Positions 39,761 through 49,069 of a stretch of 54,362 bases of DNA are shown piece after piece (the stretch's first letter is position 1; every line of letters starts with the position of its first letter). Location of the stretch: positions 1-54,362 of the forward strand of contig JARLIQ010000083.1 in NCBI GenBank assembly GCA_031291645.1, in the 5' to 3' direction. Source of the stretch: Caulobacteraceae bacterium. GTDB lineage: Bacteria; Pseudomonadota; Alphaproteobacteria; Caulobacterales; Caulobacteraceae. The notes beneath the pieces were generated by a model, which was not told the DNA's origin, did no database searches, and worked only from the letters and a program-made list of their open reading frames with translations. Both the position numbers and the translations under genes were made by a program.

Positions 39761-39812
39761 TCGATACCTTGGATACACCGATCATATGGCGATCGGCAAC
39801 GGGGATGCGGGC

Positions 39813-42800
39813 ATGGACTGGGACGCGCTGGACGCGGGCAAGTATCGGGGCGAGGCCGAGGCGGTCGCCGCCCTTCTGGAGGCCCGCCCGCTGTCGGACG
39901 AGGAGTGCGCGGCGGTGGCCGGCGACGCCGGCGCCCTGGTGCGCACCGCCCGCCGCGCGACGCGCCGGCAGGGGGTGGTCGAAAGCTTCCTGCAGGAGTT
40001 CTCGCTCGGCACCCGCGAGGGCCTGGCGCTGATGTGCCTGGCCGAGGCCCTGCTGCGCACCCCCGACGAGGAGACGCGCGACCGGCTGATCGCCGAGAAG
40101 ATCGGCTCGGCCGACTGGGCCGCGCACCTGGGCGGCTCGGACAGCCTGTTCGTCAACGCCTCGACCTGGGGCCTGATGCTGACCGGCAAGCTGGTCGACG
40201 TCGACGAGGAGGCGCGGCGCGACTTCCCGGGCTTCCTGAGGCGCCTGGCCGGCCGCATGGGCGAGCCGGTGATCCGCCGCGCGGTGGCCGCCGCCGTCGG
40301 CATCATGGGCGAGCAGTTCGTGCTCGGCCGCACGATCGAGGCGGCGCTGAAGCGGGCGCGGACCGAGGGCTTCGTCTGCTCGTTCGACATGCTGGGCGAA
40401 GGCGCGCGCACCGAGGCCGACGCCGACCGCTACGAGGCCGCCTACGCCGCCGCCATCTCGGCCATCGCCGCGAAGGCCAAGGGCGCGGGGCCGGAGGCCG
40501 GCCACGGCGTCTCGGTCAAACTCTCGGCCCTGTCGCCGCGCTATGAGGCGACCCAGGAGGCGCGGGTGTTCGAGGCCCTCTATCCGCGGCTGGTGCGGCT
40601 GGCCAGGCTGGCGGCGGACGGGGACATCAACTTCACCATCGACGCGGAGGAGGCCGACCGCCTCGTCCTGTCGCTGAAGCTGCTCGACCGGCTGGCGCGC
40701 GAGCCGGACCTGGGCGCCTGGCGCGGCTTGGGCCTCGCCGTCCAGGCCTACCAGAAGCGCAGCGCCGCGGCGATCGAGGCGGTGGCCAGGCTGGCGCAGG
40801 ACAGCGGCCGGCGGCTGATGGTGCGGCTGGTCAAGGGCGCCTACTGGGACAGCGAGATCAAGCGCGCCCAGGTGGCCGGCCGGCCCGACTATCCGGTCTA
40901 TACGACCAAGCCGGCGACCGACCTCAGCTACCTGGTCTGCGCCCGCGCCCTGATCGGCGCCGCGCCGCACCTCTACGGTCAGTTCGCCACCCACAACGCC
41001 CACACCCTGGCCGCCGTGCGCCGCATGGCCGCCTCGGCCGGCGTGGTGGTCGAGTTCCAGCGCCTGCACGGCATGGGCGAGGCGCTCTACCAGGCCGCGG
41101 CGGCGACGGACCCGGACCTGCGCCTTCGCGCCTACGCCCCCGTCGGCGGCCACGAGGACCTGCTGCCCTACCTGGTCCGGCGGCTGCTGGAAAACGGGGC
41201 TAACACCTCCTTCGTCCACGCCCTGCTGGACGAGGCGACGCCGGTCGAGGCTGTGGTGGCCGACCCGATCGCCGCGGTCGAGCGCCAGCCCGGCCCGCAC
41301 CCGAAGATCCCCCGCCCCGCCGACCTCTACGGCGAAGCGCGGCGCAACTCGGCGGGCGTGGACCTGTCGGTGGCCAGCGAGCGCGAGCGCCTGGCCAGGG
41401 CCTGCGCCGCGCTGGCGCCGCTGCAGGCCGGACCGATCGTCGGCGGCAAGCCCGGCCCCGGCGAGGCCCTCCCGGTGACCAGCCCGGCCGAGCGGACCCG
41501 CGTGGTCGGCCAGGTCGTCGAGGCCTCGGCCGCCGACATCGACGAGGCGTTCCGCCTGGCCCGGGCGGCGCAAGGCGCCTGGGACGCGGGCGGCGGGGCG
41601 GCCCGAGCCGTCACCCTGCGCGCCATGGCCGACGCCCTGGAGGCCGACCGCGACCGGCTGATCGCCATCCTGTCGCGCGAGGCCGGCAAGACCCTGCCCG
41701 ACGCCGTCGCCGAGGTGCGCGAGGCGGCCGACTTCTGCCGCTACTACGCCCACCTCGCCGAGACCCGGTTCGGCGCCCCGGAGGTGCTGGCCGGCCCGGT
41801 GGGCGAGACCAACACCCTGGCCCTGCGCGGCCGCGGCGTCTTCGCCTGCATCAGCCCGTGGAACTTCCCGCTCGCCATCTTCACCGGCCAGATCGCTGCG
41901 GCGCTGGCCGCCGGCAACGCCGTCCTGGCCAAGCCGGCCGAGCAGACCCCGCTGGTCGCCGCCGCGGCGGTGGGCCTGTTCCACGGCGCGGGGCTCGATC
42001 CGCGCCTGCTGGCCCTGCTGCCCGGGCCCGGCGAGAGCGTCGGCGCGGGCCTGGTCGCCCATCCCGGCCTGGACGGCGTGGCCTTCACCGGCGGCACCGA
42101 GACGGCCTGGGCCATCAACCGCGCCCTCGCCGCCCGCAACGGGCCGATCATCCCCTTCATCGCCGAGACCGGCGGGCTGAACGCCATGTTCGTCGACACC
42201 ACCGCCCTGCGCGAGCAGGTGATCGACGACGTGATCCTCTCGGCCTTCGGCTCGGCCGGCCAGCGCTGCTCGGCGCTGCGCATCCTGTTCCTGCCCAACG
42301 AGACGGCGGACGGGCTGATCGAGGGCCTGTCGGGCGCCATGGACGCCCTGACGCTGGGCGATCCGGCCGAGCCCACGAGCGACATCGGCCCCCTGATCGA
42401 CGAGGCGGCGCGCGAGCTCCTAGCGCGCCACCTGGACCGGCTGGGCCGCGAGGCCAAGGTGCTGCGCCAGCTGCCCGCGCCCGCCGGCGGCGTCTTCTTC
42501 GGCCCGGTGCTGGCCGAGATCCCCTCGGCCGGATTCCTGGAGCGCGAGGTGTTCGGCCCGATCCTGCACGTGGTCCGCTACGACCCGGCCAGGCTGGAGG
42601 CGGCGGCCGGCCCGCTGGCCGCACGCGGCTACGGCCTGACGCTGGGCGTGCACAGCCGGCTGGAGCGCTTCGCCGAAGAGGTGCGCGGCGCGGTCCCGGC
42701 CGGCAACGCCTACGTCAACCGCTCGATCATCGGCGCGGTCGTGGGGGTCCAGCCGTTCGGCGGCGAGGGCCTGTCGGGCACCGGGCCCAAGGCCGGCGGC

Positions 42801-42896
42801 CCCAACGCCCTGACCCGCTATGCGGTCGAGCGGGCGGTCAGCATCAACATCACCGCCCAGGGGGGCGACCCGGCCCTGCTCAACCTGTCGAGCTGA
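39813..42896 (+). CDS. putA: Bifunctional proline dehydrogenase / delta-1-pyrroline-5-carboxylate dehydrogenase PutA
   Basis: 1027 residues from ATG 39813 (GGGGA seven bases before); ATG 39786 is an alternative, and a start at 39720 would leave no room for a promoter. The FAD proline dehydrogenase barrel occupies about 150-470: SVKLSALSPRYE, MVRLVKGAYWDSEIK and LYGQFATHNAHTL. The NAD aldehyde dehydrogenase occupies about 480-1000: CISPWNFPLAIFTGQ, the general base Glu in ETGG and the catalytic Cys in SAGQRCSALR. Proline is oxidised to glutamate with the intermediate channelled between sites. There is no N-terminal ribbon-helix-helix DNA-binding domain, so regulation must come from PutR. Confidence 0.96.
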   Translation: MDWDALDAGKYRGEAEAVAALLEARPLSDEECAAVAGDAGALVRTARRATRRQGVVESFLQEFSLGTREGLALMCLAEALLRTPDEETRDRLIAEKIGSADWAAHLGGSDSLFVNASTWGLMLTGKLVDVDEEARRDFPGFLRRLAGRMGEPVIRRAVAAAVGIMGEQFVLGRTIEAALKRARTEGFVCSFDMLGEGARTEADADRYEAAYAAAISAIAAKAKGAGPEAGHGVSVKLSALSPRYEATQEARVFEALYPRLVRLARLAADGDINFTIDAEEADRLVLSLKLLDRLAREPDLGAWRGLGLAVQAYQKRSAAAIEAVARLAQDSGRRLMVRLVKGAYWDSEIKRAQVAGRPDYPVYTTKPATDLSYLVCARALIGAAPHLYGQFATHNAHTLAAVRRMAASAGVVVEFQRLHGMGEALYQAAAATDPDLRLRAYAPVGGHEDLLPYLVRRLLENGANTSFVHALLDEATPVEAVVADPIAAVERQPGPHPKIPRPADLYGEARRNSAGVDLSVASERERLARACAALAPLQAGPIVGGKPGPGEALPVTSPAERTRVVGQVVEASAADIDEAFRLARAAQGAWDAGGGAARAVTLRAMADALEADRDRLIAILSREAGKTLPDAVAEVREAADFCRYYAHLAETRFGAPEVLAGPVGETNTLALRGRGVFACISPWNFPLAIFTGQIAAALAAGNAVLAKPAEQTPLVAAAAVGLFHGAGLDPRLLALLPGPGESVGAGLVAHPGLDGVAFTGGTETAWAINRALAARNGPIIPFIAETGGLNAMFVDTTALREQVIDDVILSAFGSAGQRCSALRILFLPNETADGLIEGLSGAMDALTLGDPAEPTSDIGPLIDEAARELLARHLDRLGREAKVLRQLPAPAGGVFFGPVLAEIPSAGFLEREVFGPILHVVRYDPARLEAAAGPLAARGYGLTLGVHSRLERFAEEVRGAVPAGNAYVNRSIIGAVVGVQPFGGEGLSGTGPKAGGPNALTRYAVERAVSINITAQGGDPALLNLSS

Positions 42897-42900
42897 CGCG

Positions 42901-42931
42901 GGCCGGGCCGGCTTCAGCCGGCGCCCCGGCC
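42901..42931 (+). terminator. Strong GC hairpin after putA
   Basis: GCCGGC-TTCA-GCCGGC (42907-42922) is extended outward by GGCCGG/CCGGCC with a small bulge. It starts right after the putA stop. An A-run rather than a T-run follows (AGAAAAACTG at 42938), so it is a stable hairpin but not a classic intrinsic terminator. Confidence 0.5.
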
Positions 42932-43020
42932 GGGCCCAGAAAAACTGCAGAGACATAATTCCGATTAAGTCGATAGGTGATTGGCGACGCTATTCCCCGG
43001 GTGTCAAACGGGAGTTGACG

Positions 43021-44376
43021 ATGACCAAACGCAAGATCCGCCTCGGCGCCTTCATCCACTCGGTCGGCCATCACCTGGCCGCCTGGCGCCACCCCGACGT
43101 CGATCCCGCCGACCTGATCCGGTTCGAGCACTACAAGCGGATCACCCTGGCCGCCGAGGGCGCGGGGTTCGACGCGGTGTTCTTCGCCGACAACGTCGCC
43201 CTGGCCGGCGGGTCGCTGGAACAGTCGAGCCGCGCGCCGCAGGTCTACTACTGGGAGCCGTTGACGCTGCTGGCCGCGCTCGCGCCCCTGACCGAGCGGA
43301 TCGGACTGATCGCCACCGTCTCGTCGACCTACATGCCGCCCTATCACCTGGCGCGGAAGTTCGCCTCGCTGGACCATCTCAGCGGCGGCCGGGCGGGCTG
43401 GAACCTGGTGACCTCCGGCTCGGACGCGGAGGCGCGGAACTTCGGCCTGGACCACCAGCTCGGCCACGCGGACCGCTACGACCGGGCCGCCGAATACGTC
43501 GAGGTGGTCAAGGGCCTCTGGGACACCTGGGACGACGACGCCTTCCTGTTCGACAAGGAGGCCCAGCGCTTCTTCGACCCGGCCAAGGTCCGCCGCCTCG
43601 ACCACCTGGGCAAGCACTACGCCGTGCGCGGGCCGCTGCAGTCGGCGCGGCCGATCCAGGGCCATCCGGTGATCGTCCAGGCCGGCTCCTCCGACGACGG
43701 ACGGGCCCTGGCCGCAGCCTCGGCCGAGGTGGTGTTCACCGCCCAGCAGAGCCTGGACGAAGCCCAGGCCTTCTATTCGGACCTCAAGGGCCAGGCCGCC
43801 CGGCTGGGCCGCACGCCCGACTCCATCCTGGTGATGCCGGGGATCATGCCCTTCGTCGCCGCCACGGAAGCGGAAGCCTGGGCCAAGCACGATCAGTTGC
43901 AGGACCTGGTCGAACCGCGCCGCGGCCTCGGCCTGCTGTCGGCCTTCCTGGGCTGGGACGCCACCGGGCTCGACCTCGACGGCCCCCTGCCCGACCTGCC
44001 GCCGACCGAAGGCTGGCAGAGCCGGCAGAAGCTGTTCGCGGACCTGGCGCGGCGCGAGAACCTGACCGTCCGCCAACTGATGAACCGGATCGTCCCGGCC
44101 CGCGGACACAAGGTGGTGGTCGGCACGCCGGTCCAGGTGGCGGACCTGATGGAGGAATGGTTCGAGGGCGGCGCGGCCGACGGCTTCAACGTCCTGGCGC
44201 CGACCCTGCCCGGAGACCTGGAGGCCTTCATCGCCCTGGTCCTGCCGGAGCTGCGCCGGCGCGGCCTGTTCAGGGACGGCTACGACGGCGCGACCCTGCG
44301 CGAGCATCTCGGCCTGCGCCGGCCGGTCCGCCAGCCCGACGCCGCGCTCGCCCCCGTCGGCGCCGAGGGACGCTAG
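43021..44376 (+). CDS. LLM-class flavin-dependent monooxygenase (NtaA/SnaA/DszA/SoxA type)
   Basis: 451 residues, ATG 43021 with GGGAG seven bases upstream. An FMNH2-dependent bacterial-luciferase-like enzyme of the nitrilotriacetate monooxygenase group: KIRLGAFIHSVGHHLAAWRHP, FDAVFFADN, TYMPPYHLARKFASLDHLSGGRAGWNLVTS and HPVIVQAGSS. The family oxidises aminopolycarboxylates, dibenzothiophene sulphone, or thiol adducts. It needs a flavin reductase, which is not adjacent. Single gene after putA. Substrate unknown. Confidence 0.92.
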   Translation: MTKRKIRLGAFIHSVGHHLAAWRHPDVDPADLIRFEHYKRITLAAEGAGFDAVFFADNVALAGGSLEQSSRAPQVYYWEPLTLLAALAPLTERIGLIATVSSTYMPPYHLARKFASLDHLSGGRAGWNLVTSGSDAEARNFGLDHQLGHADRYDRAAEYVEVVKGLWDTWDDDAFLFDKEAQRFFDPAKVRRLDHLGKHYAVRGPLQSARPIQGHPVIVQAGSSDDGRALAAASAEVVFTAQQSLDEAQAFYSDLKGQAARLGRTPDSILVMPGIMPFVAATEAEAWAKHDQLQDLVEPRRGLGLLSAFLGWDATGLDLDGPLPDLPPTEGWQSRQKLFADLARRENLTVRQLMNRIVPARGHKVVVGTPVQVADLMEEWFEGGAADGFNVLAPTLPGDLEAFIALVLPELRRRGLFRDGYDGATLREHLGLRRPVRQPDAALAPVGAEGR

Positions 44377-44431
44377 GAAACGGGTTTATGTAAGTTGCTT
44401 CAAGTCCGCCCGTCCCGGACTGACCCCACCT

Positions 44432-45385
44432 CTACGCGGACCGGGCCTCAAGGAACTGCTGGATGTTGGCGGTGACCTGGTCGGCCAGGGTCTGCATGGC
44501 CGCGGCGCTGGCCCAGGCCACGTGGGGGGTGACGATGACGTCCGGGCGGGCGACCAGGCGCAGGATCGGCGCGCCCGCGGGCGGCGGCTCGGCCAGGGTC
44601 ACGTCGAGGCCGGCGCCGGCGACGATCCCGGCCTCCAGGGCCGCCTCCAGCGCCGCCTCGTCGACCAGGGCGCCGCGGGCGGTGTTGATCACGACCATCC
44701 CCGGCTTCATCGCCGCGAACGCCCGCGCGTCCAGCAGCCCCCGCGTCTCGGCGGTCAGCGGGCAGTGCAGGCTGATGACGTCGCAGCTGGCCAGCACCGC
44801 CTCGAACGGCAGCCGGCCCGGCCGGGCCGGCGCGCCCCGTCGCTCGGCGGACACCACCTCCATGCCGAAGGCCCGCGCCCGCTCGGCCAAGGCGCCGGCG
44901 ATGGCGCCCGATCCGATCAGGCCGAGGCGCAGGCCGGCGAGGTCGCGGATCGGCGCGGGAAAGACACAGAACTGGCCGCTCTCGCTCCAGGTCCCGTCCA
45001 GCACCGCGGCGCGATGGGGCTCCAGCCGCCGGGCGAGCGCCAGCATCAGCATCATGGCGTGCTCGGCCACCGAGGTCGTGCCGTAGCCGACCACGTTCCG
45101 GACCAGGACCCCGCGTTCGGCGGCCGCGGCCACGTCGACGTTGTCCATGCCGGTGGCGGCGACGGCGATCAGGCCGAGCCGGGGCGCGGCCGCCAGGGCC
45201 TCGGCCCGGACCTCCGCCTTGTTGGTGACCACCACGGTGGCGTCCGCGATCCGTCCGGCGACCTCGGACAGCGGCGTGCGCGGATATTCGACCCAGCGGT
45301 GGGGCGCGGCGGGCGGGCGGATCACGATGTGGCCGGGGAAGCCGTCCCGGTCCAGAACAACGATCAGCGGCTCGTCCGAGGCCAT
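44432..45385 (-). CDS. NAD(P)-dependent D-2-hydroxyacid dehydrogenase
   Basis: 317 residues. Rossmann motif GLIGSGAIAGALAERARAFGM (Gly-x-Gly-x-x-Ala) around residue 150, and the catalytic set Arg in NTARGALVDE, Glu in LAEPP and His in TPHVAWAS. It belongs to the glycerate/hydroxypyruvate reductase branch (VAATGMDNVDVAAA, NVVGYGTTSVAEHA). Probably reduces hydroxypyruvate or glyoxylate. It is convergent with the monooxygenase, 55 bases apart, and divergent from the histidine kinase. Cytoplasmic. Confidence 0.92.
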   Translation of the reverse strand: MASDEPLIVVLDRDGFPGHIVIRPPAAPHRWVEYPRTPLSEVAGRIADATVVVTNKAEVRAEALAAAPRLGLIAVAATGMDNVDVAAAAERGVLVRNVVGYGTTSVAEHAMMLMLALARRLEPHRAAVLDGTWSESGQFCVFPAPIRDLAGLRLGLIGSGAIAGALAERARAFGMEVVSAERRGAPARPGRLPFEAVLASCDVISLHCPLTAETRGLLDARAFAAMKPGMVVINTARGALVDEAALEAALEAGIVAGAGLDVTLAEPPPAGAPILRLVARPDVIVTPHVAWASAAAMQTLADQVTANIQQFLEARSA

Positions 45386-45571
45386 CGGCGCAGCTCCCCC
45401 TGGCGCCGGCCCCAGGCGCCGGCGGGCGCCGATCTAACATCATCCGCCGGCCCCGCGCGAGGGCGCGCGCCTGAGGTTTTCGCCTCAATATGCGGGTCGG
45501 ACGGCGTATTTTCACGAAGAGTTAGAAGCTGGATGGTCAACGTCCCGCCCCGGGGTCGATCGGGTGGAACC

Positions 45572-47359
45572 ATGCCTGAGGAATACAGTTCGGGAGCGAC
45601 GGGAAGGGGCGCGAGGCAGACGCTGACCACCTTTCTCGTCACCCAGAACCTCCGCTACTGGCTGGTGCTGAGCTGGAGCTTCGGCCTGGCCTACGCGGCC
45701 GGCTGGCGACTGGCGGCGCTCTGGGGCGGCGCCGCGGCGGTGGCCGCCGTGATCGGCAGCGAGGCCGAGCGCCGCGCGATCCGCTCGGGCGCGCGCAACG
45801 TCGACGCCCTGCTCGCCGTCTCGGTCGCCGGCGGCAGCGCGCTCTGGGCCATCGCCCCGCTGCTAGCCTGGAGCCACGGCGGCGAGAGCGGGCGGCTGAT
45901 CGCCGTGAGCCTGCTGATGGCCGGCTTCCTCGCCGTGCTCATGCGCTTCAGCCACAGGCTGGGCCACGCCGCCTTCGCGGCCAGTCCCTACGCGGCCGTC
46001 GCCGTCTGGTTCGCCCTCTCCCTGCACGACCGGAGCGAGTTCTGGACCTTCGCCCTGTGCATCGTGATCCTGGCCGGGGCCATCGCGGCCAACGTGCTGT
46101 CCGGCCGCGTCCACTATGGCCAGATCCAGCGCTACCAGGACAAGCAGGCCCGGCTGATCGGCGAGCTGGAGGAGGCGCGCGACGTGGCCGACGCCGCCAA
46201 CGCCGCCAAGTCGGCCTTCCTGGCGATGATCAGCCACGAGCTGCGCACGCCGATGAACGGGGTGCTGGGCGCGGCCCAGCTCCTGGACAGCGACGCCCTG
46301 ACGCCGGCCCAGAGGCGCTACGTCGAGATCATCCGCACCTCGGGCGACTCCCTGCTGACCCTGCTGAACGACATCCTCGACTTCGCCAAGATCGAGGCCG
46401 GGCGGGTCGACCTGGAGGCGATCGAGTTCGACCTGCCCGACCTGGCCGAGCGGGTCGGGGCGGTCTGGTCCGCGCGCGCCGAGAGCAAGGGGCTGGACTA
46501 CGCCGTCGAGATCGACGCCGGCGCCCCGGCGCTGGCGGTGGGCGATCCGACCCGGCTGGCCCAGGTGATGCACAACCTGCTGTCCAACGCGACCAAGTTC
46601 ACCGACCAGGGGCGCGTAGCCCTGTCGCTGCGGTCCGAGCGGCTGGCCGCCGACCGGGCGCGGATCACCATCGCGGTCAGCGACACCGGCCTCGGCATCT
46701 CGCCCGAGGACCGCGCCCGCCTGTTCCAGCCCTTCTCCCAGCTCGATTCCTCCAGCACCCGGCGGTTCGGCGGCACCGGCCTGGGCCTGGCCATCTCGCG
46801 GCGGCTGGCCGAACTGATCGGCGGCGTGCTCGACGTCGAGTCCGAGCCCGGCCGCGGCTCGACCTTCACCCTGACGTTCGAGACCGAGGTCGCGTCCTGG
46901 ACGGCGGTCGCCGGCGCCGCCGCCCCGGCCGCCGCCGCGGAGGCGCCGATCGCCCCGATGCGGGTGCTGGTGGTCGAGGACCACGCCATCAACCGCCAAA
47001 TCCTGCAGCTGTGGCTGGCGGCCGAGGGCCATGTGCTGGCCTGCGCCGAGAACGGCCAGGTGGCGCTGGACCTGTGCGCCGGCCAGGCGTTCGACATCAT
47101 CCTGATGGACGTGAACATGCCGGTGATGGACGGGCTGAGCGCGGTGCGCCGGCTGCGCCAGGGCGACGGGGTCAACGCCAGGACCACCGTGGTCATGCTC
47201 AGCGCCTCGGCGCGGGCCGAGGACCACGAGGCCGGCTATCAGGCCGGGGCCAACGCCTACCTGACCAAGCCGATCGACTTCGCCGCCCTGCGCGCCGCGC
47301 TCGCCGCCGCCGCGGCCGGCCAGGACGCGATCGCCGAAGGCCGCACCAGCGCGGCCTGA
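45572..47359 (+). CDS. Hybrid sensor histidine kinase/response regulator
   Basis: 595 residues from ATG 45572 (GGTGG ahead; ATG 45533 is an alternative). About six N-terminal membrane helices (45-185) form the sensor with no recognised periplasmic domain. A short coiled coil (KQARLIGELEEARDVADAAN) leads to HisKA with His at about 221 (ISHELRTPMNG), then HATPase with NLLSNATKFT, DTGLGIS and GGTGLGLAIS. A C-terminal receiver carries the phospho-Asp at about 511 (ILMDVNMPVMDG). It lacks Hpt and output domains, so signalling must go through a separate partner. No response regulator is next to it. Confidence 0.93.
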   Translation: MPEEYSSGATGRGARQTLTTFLVTQNLRYWLVLSWSFGLAYAAGWRLAALWGGAAAVAAVIGSEAERRAIRSGARNVDALLAVSVAGGSALWAIAPLLAWSHGGESGRLIAVSLLMAGFLAVLMRFSHRLGHAAFAASPYAAVAVWFALSLHDRSEFWTFALCIVILAGAIAANVLSGRVHYGQIQRYQDKQARLIGELEEARDVADAANAAKSAFLAMISHELRTPMNGVLGAAQLLDSDALTPAQRRYVEIIRTSGDSLLTLLNDILDFAKIEAGRVDLEAIEFDLPDLAERVGAVWSARAESKGLDYAVEIDAGAPALAVGDPTRLAQVMHNLLSNATKFTDQGRVALSLRSERLAADRARITIAVSDTGLGISPEDRARLFQPFSQLDSSSTRRFGGTGLGLAISRRLAELIGGVLDVESEPGRGSTFTLTFETEVASWTAVAGAAAPAAAAEAPIAPMRVLVVEDHAINRQILQLWLAAEGHVLACAENGQVALDLCAGQAFDIILMDVNMPVMDGLSAVRRLRQGDGVNARTTVVMLSASARAEDHEAGYQAGANAYLTKPIDFAALRAALAAAAAGQDAIAEGRTSAA

Positions 47360-47420
47360 CGGCCTGCCGGCCGCCCGCTCCGTCTGATAAGCTCCCGCGG
47401 CTGCGCGCAAGGAGTTCCGC

Positions 47421-48656
47421 ATGAGACGTCCCCTGCCCGAGACCGGCGCCGACTGGTCCGACCTGAAGACCCGGATGCTGGACTACGCCGGCGGCGACGT
47501 GCGCTGGCGCGAGGGCAAGACGGCCGTCTACGTGTTCAACGCCGGCCCCGAGGTCGAGCGGGTGCAGAAGGAGGCCTACGTCCTCTTCATGTCCGAGAAC
47601 GGCCTCGGCCCGATGGCCTTCCCCAGCCTCAAGCGGATGGAGGAGGAGGTCGTCGGCTTCGGCCTGTCGCTGCTGCACGGGCCCGACGAGGCGGTCGGGT
47701 CGATCACCTCGGGCGGCACCGATTCCATCACCATGGCGATGAAGGCGGCCCGCGACTACGCCCGCAAGGCCAAGGGGGTGAAGGGTCCGCTGAACATCGT
47801 CCTGCCGCGCTCGGCCCATCCGGCCTTCGACAAGGCTGCGGCGGTGATGGAGATCGAGGTCCGCCGCACGCCCCTGAAGGACTTCCTGGCCGACCCTGAG
47901 GCGATGGCCGCGGCGGCGGACGCCGCGACGGTGATGATCGTCGGCTCGGCGCCCTGCTTTCCCTTTGGCCTGATCGACCCGATCGGGGCGCTGTCGCAGC
48001 TGGCCCTGTCGCGCGACCTCTGGCTGCACGTCGACGCCTGCGTGGGCGGCTACATCGCCCCCTTCGTGCGGATGAACGGCGGCGACGTCCCGCCGTTCGA
48101 TTTCGAGCTGGCCGGCGTGCGCTCGATGTCGGCCGACCTGCACAAGTACGGCTACTGCGCCAAGGGCGCCTCGACCGTCTTCTTCCGCTCGGCCGAGTTG
48201 CAGAGCTTCATGATCTTCGACATGAGCGACTGGCCCGGCGGGCGGATGGTCACCCCGACCCTCGCCGGCACCCGGCCGGGCGGCGCCATCTCGGCGGCCT
48301 GGGCGGTGATGAACTTTCTGGGCGTCGAGGGCTACCGCGCCAAACAGGGCCTGGTCACCCGGACCCGCGAGCGGATCGAGGCGGGGGTCAGGGCGCTGGG
48401 CTTCACCGTGCTGGGCGCGCCGCAGCTGGGCTTGGTGGCGTTCAGCCGCGACGACGTGAACTGCCTGGCGGTCTGGGCCAAGCTGCGCGAGCGCGGCTGG
48501 TTCACCAGCATGACCACCGAGCCGGCGGGCCTGCACCTGATGCTTTCGCCCTTCCACGCCGAGGTGGCCGACACCTACCTTGCGGACCTCGCCTGGGCGT
48601 TGAGCGCGGTCACCGGCCAGACCGCGCCGGTCGCCGTCGAGGCGCGCTACTCCTGA
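47421..48656 (+). CDS. PLP-dependent group II decarboxylase / sphingosine-phosphate-lyase-like
   Basis: 411 residues with AAGGAG eight bases before ATG 47421. The Schiff-base Lys is about 242 in SADLHKYGYCAKG, with the HVDACVGG motif (Asp binds the pyridine nitrogen) and GSITSGGTDSITMAMKAARD for the phosphate. The family contains glutamate/aspartate decarboxylases and sphingosine-1-phosphate lyase; this one is nearer the latter by the motif set. It may cleave a long-chain base phosphate or decarboxylate an amino acid. It starts 61 bases after the kinase, possibly cotranscribed. Confidence 0.9.
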   Translation: MRRPLPETGADWSDLKTRMLDYAGGDVRWREGKTAVYVFNAGPEVERVQKEAYVLFMSENGLGPMAFPSLKRMEEEVVGFGLSLLHGPDEAVGSITSGGTDSITMAMKAARDYARKAKGVKGPLNIVLPRSAHPAFDKAAAVMEIEVRRTPLKDFLADPEAMAAAADAATVMIVGSAPCFPFGLIDPIGALSQLALSRDLWLHVDACVGGYIAPFVRMNGGDVPPFDFELAGVRSMSADLHKYGYCAKGASTVFFRSAELQSFMIFDMSDWPGGRMVTPTLAGTRPGGAISAAWAVMNFLGVEGYRAKQGLVTRTRERIEAGVRALGFTVLGAPQLGLVAFSRDDVNCLAVWAKLRERGWFTSMTTEPAGLHLMLSPFHAEVADTYLADLAWALSAVTGQTAPVAVEARYS

Positions 48657-48782
48657 TCCGGCCGGGGCCGGTTGCGAGCCTCTTGCAAACGGGGGCCGCC
48701 GCGTGGGCGGAATGGCGAAATCTTGTTCGAATAAGCGCGGAATGTGTCGCAACCCATGGACGCCAGCTACGTTTTAACACAG

Positions 48783-48808
48783 CATGGCAATGTTCTTGCA
48801 GAGCCATG
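48783..48808 (+). promoter_or_regulatory. Inverted repeat in the leader of the small membrane protein
   Basis: CATGGC (48783-48788) and GCCATG (48803-48808) face each other over 14 bases. The dyad ends 30 bases before the ATG at 48838. It could be an operator or a leader hairpin. Both are guesses. Confidence 0.3.
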
Positions 48809-48837
48809 GCAGGGTAACTCTATCCGGGGAGGGTTAG

Positions 48838-48990
48838 ATGAGCTGTACGCCAGAGTGGATGCACGGTGGCGAGGCCGACTCGAAGCCCACTGATGCGCCC
48901 AGTATCTCGATACTGACCGTCATCGGCTGGATCGCCGCGATCGCGGTGACCGCCGACCTTCTGTTCGTGGCCCAGCGCTTCCTGGGTTAG
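48838..48990 (+). CDS. 50-residue single-pass membrane protein, uncharacterised
   Basis: ATG 48838 with GGGGAGG six bases upstream and TAG at 48988-48990. The product starts SCTPEWMHGGEADSKPTDAPS and ends with one hydrophobic helix ISILTVIGWIAAIAVTADLL (about 23-42) followed by FVAQRFLG. Good ribosome site, a 5' dyad and a strong terminator 16 bases downstream make this a real monocistronic gene. I do not recognise the family. A small inner-membrane protein that interacts with a larger complex would fit. Confidence 0.72.
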   Translation: MSCTPEWMHGGEADSKPTDAPSISILTVIGWIAAIAVTADLLFVAQRFLG

Positions 48991-49005
48991 CGCTCGAGCA
49001 AGGGT

Positions 49006-49044
49006 CGCCGCCGGTCGGGGGGCCGGCGGCGGCTTTCGCTTTCC
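49006..49044 (+). terminator. Rho-independent terminator of the small membrane-protein gene
   Basis: CGCCGCCGG (49006-49014) pairs with CCGGCGGCG (49023-49031) over an 8-base loop, followed by GCTTTCGCTTTCCTT. A strong stem with a pyrimidine/T-rich tail. Confidence 0.7.
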
Positions 49045-49069
49045 TTATGATCAGGCGCTCTTTTTGCGG

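Noticed and set aside
39549-42062. 837-codon minus-strand frame opposite putA
   Set aside because: Antisense shadow of PutA with low-complexity Gly/Gln/Arg content; its last part merely reads into the Lrp gene in another frame.
45472-45487. TGAGG-TTTTCG-CCTCA hairpin upstream of the histidine kinase
   Set aside because: Only a 5-bp stem, no T-tract, and no aptamer-like conservation visible; too weak to call a riboswitch or terminator.
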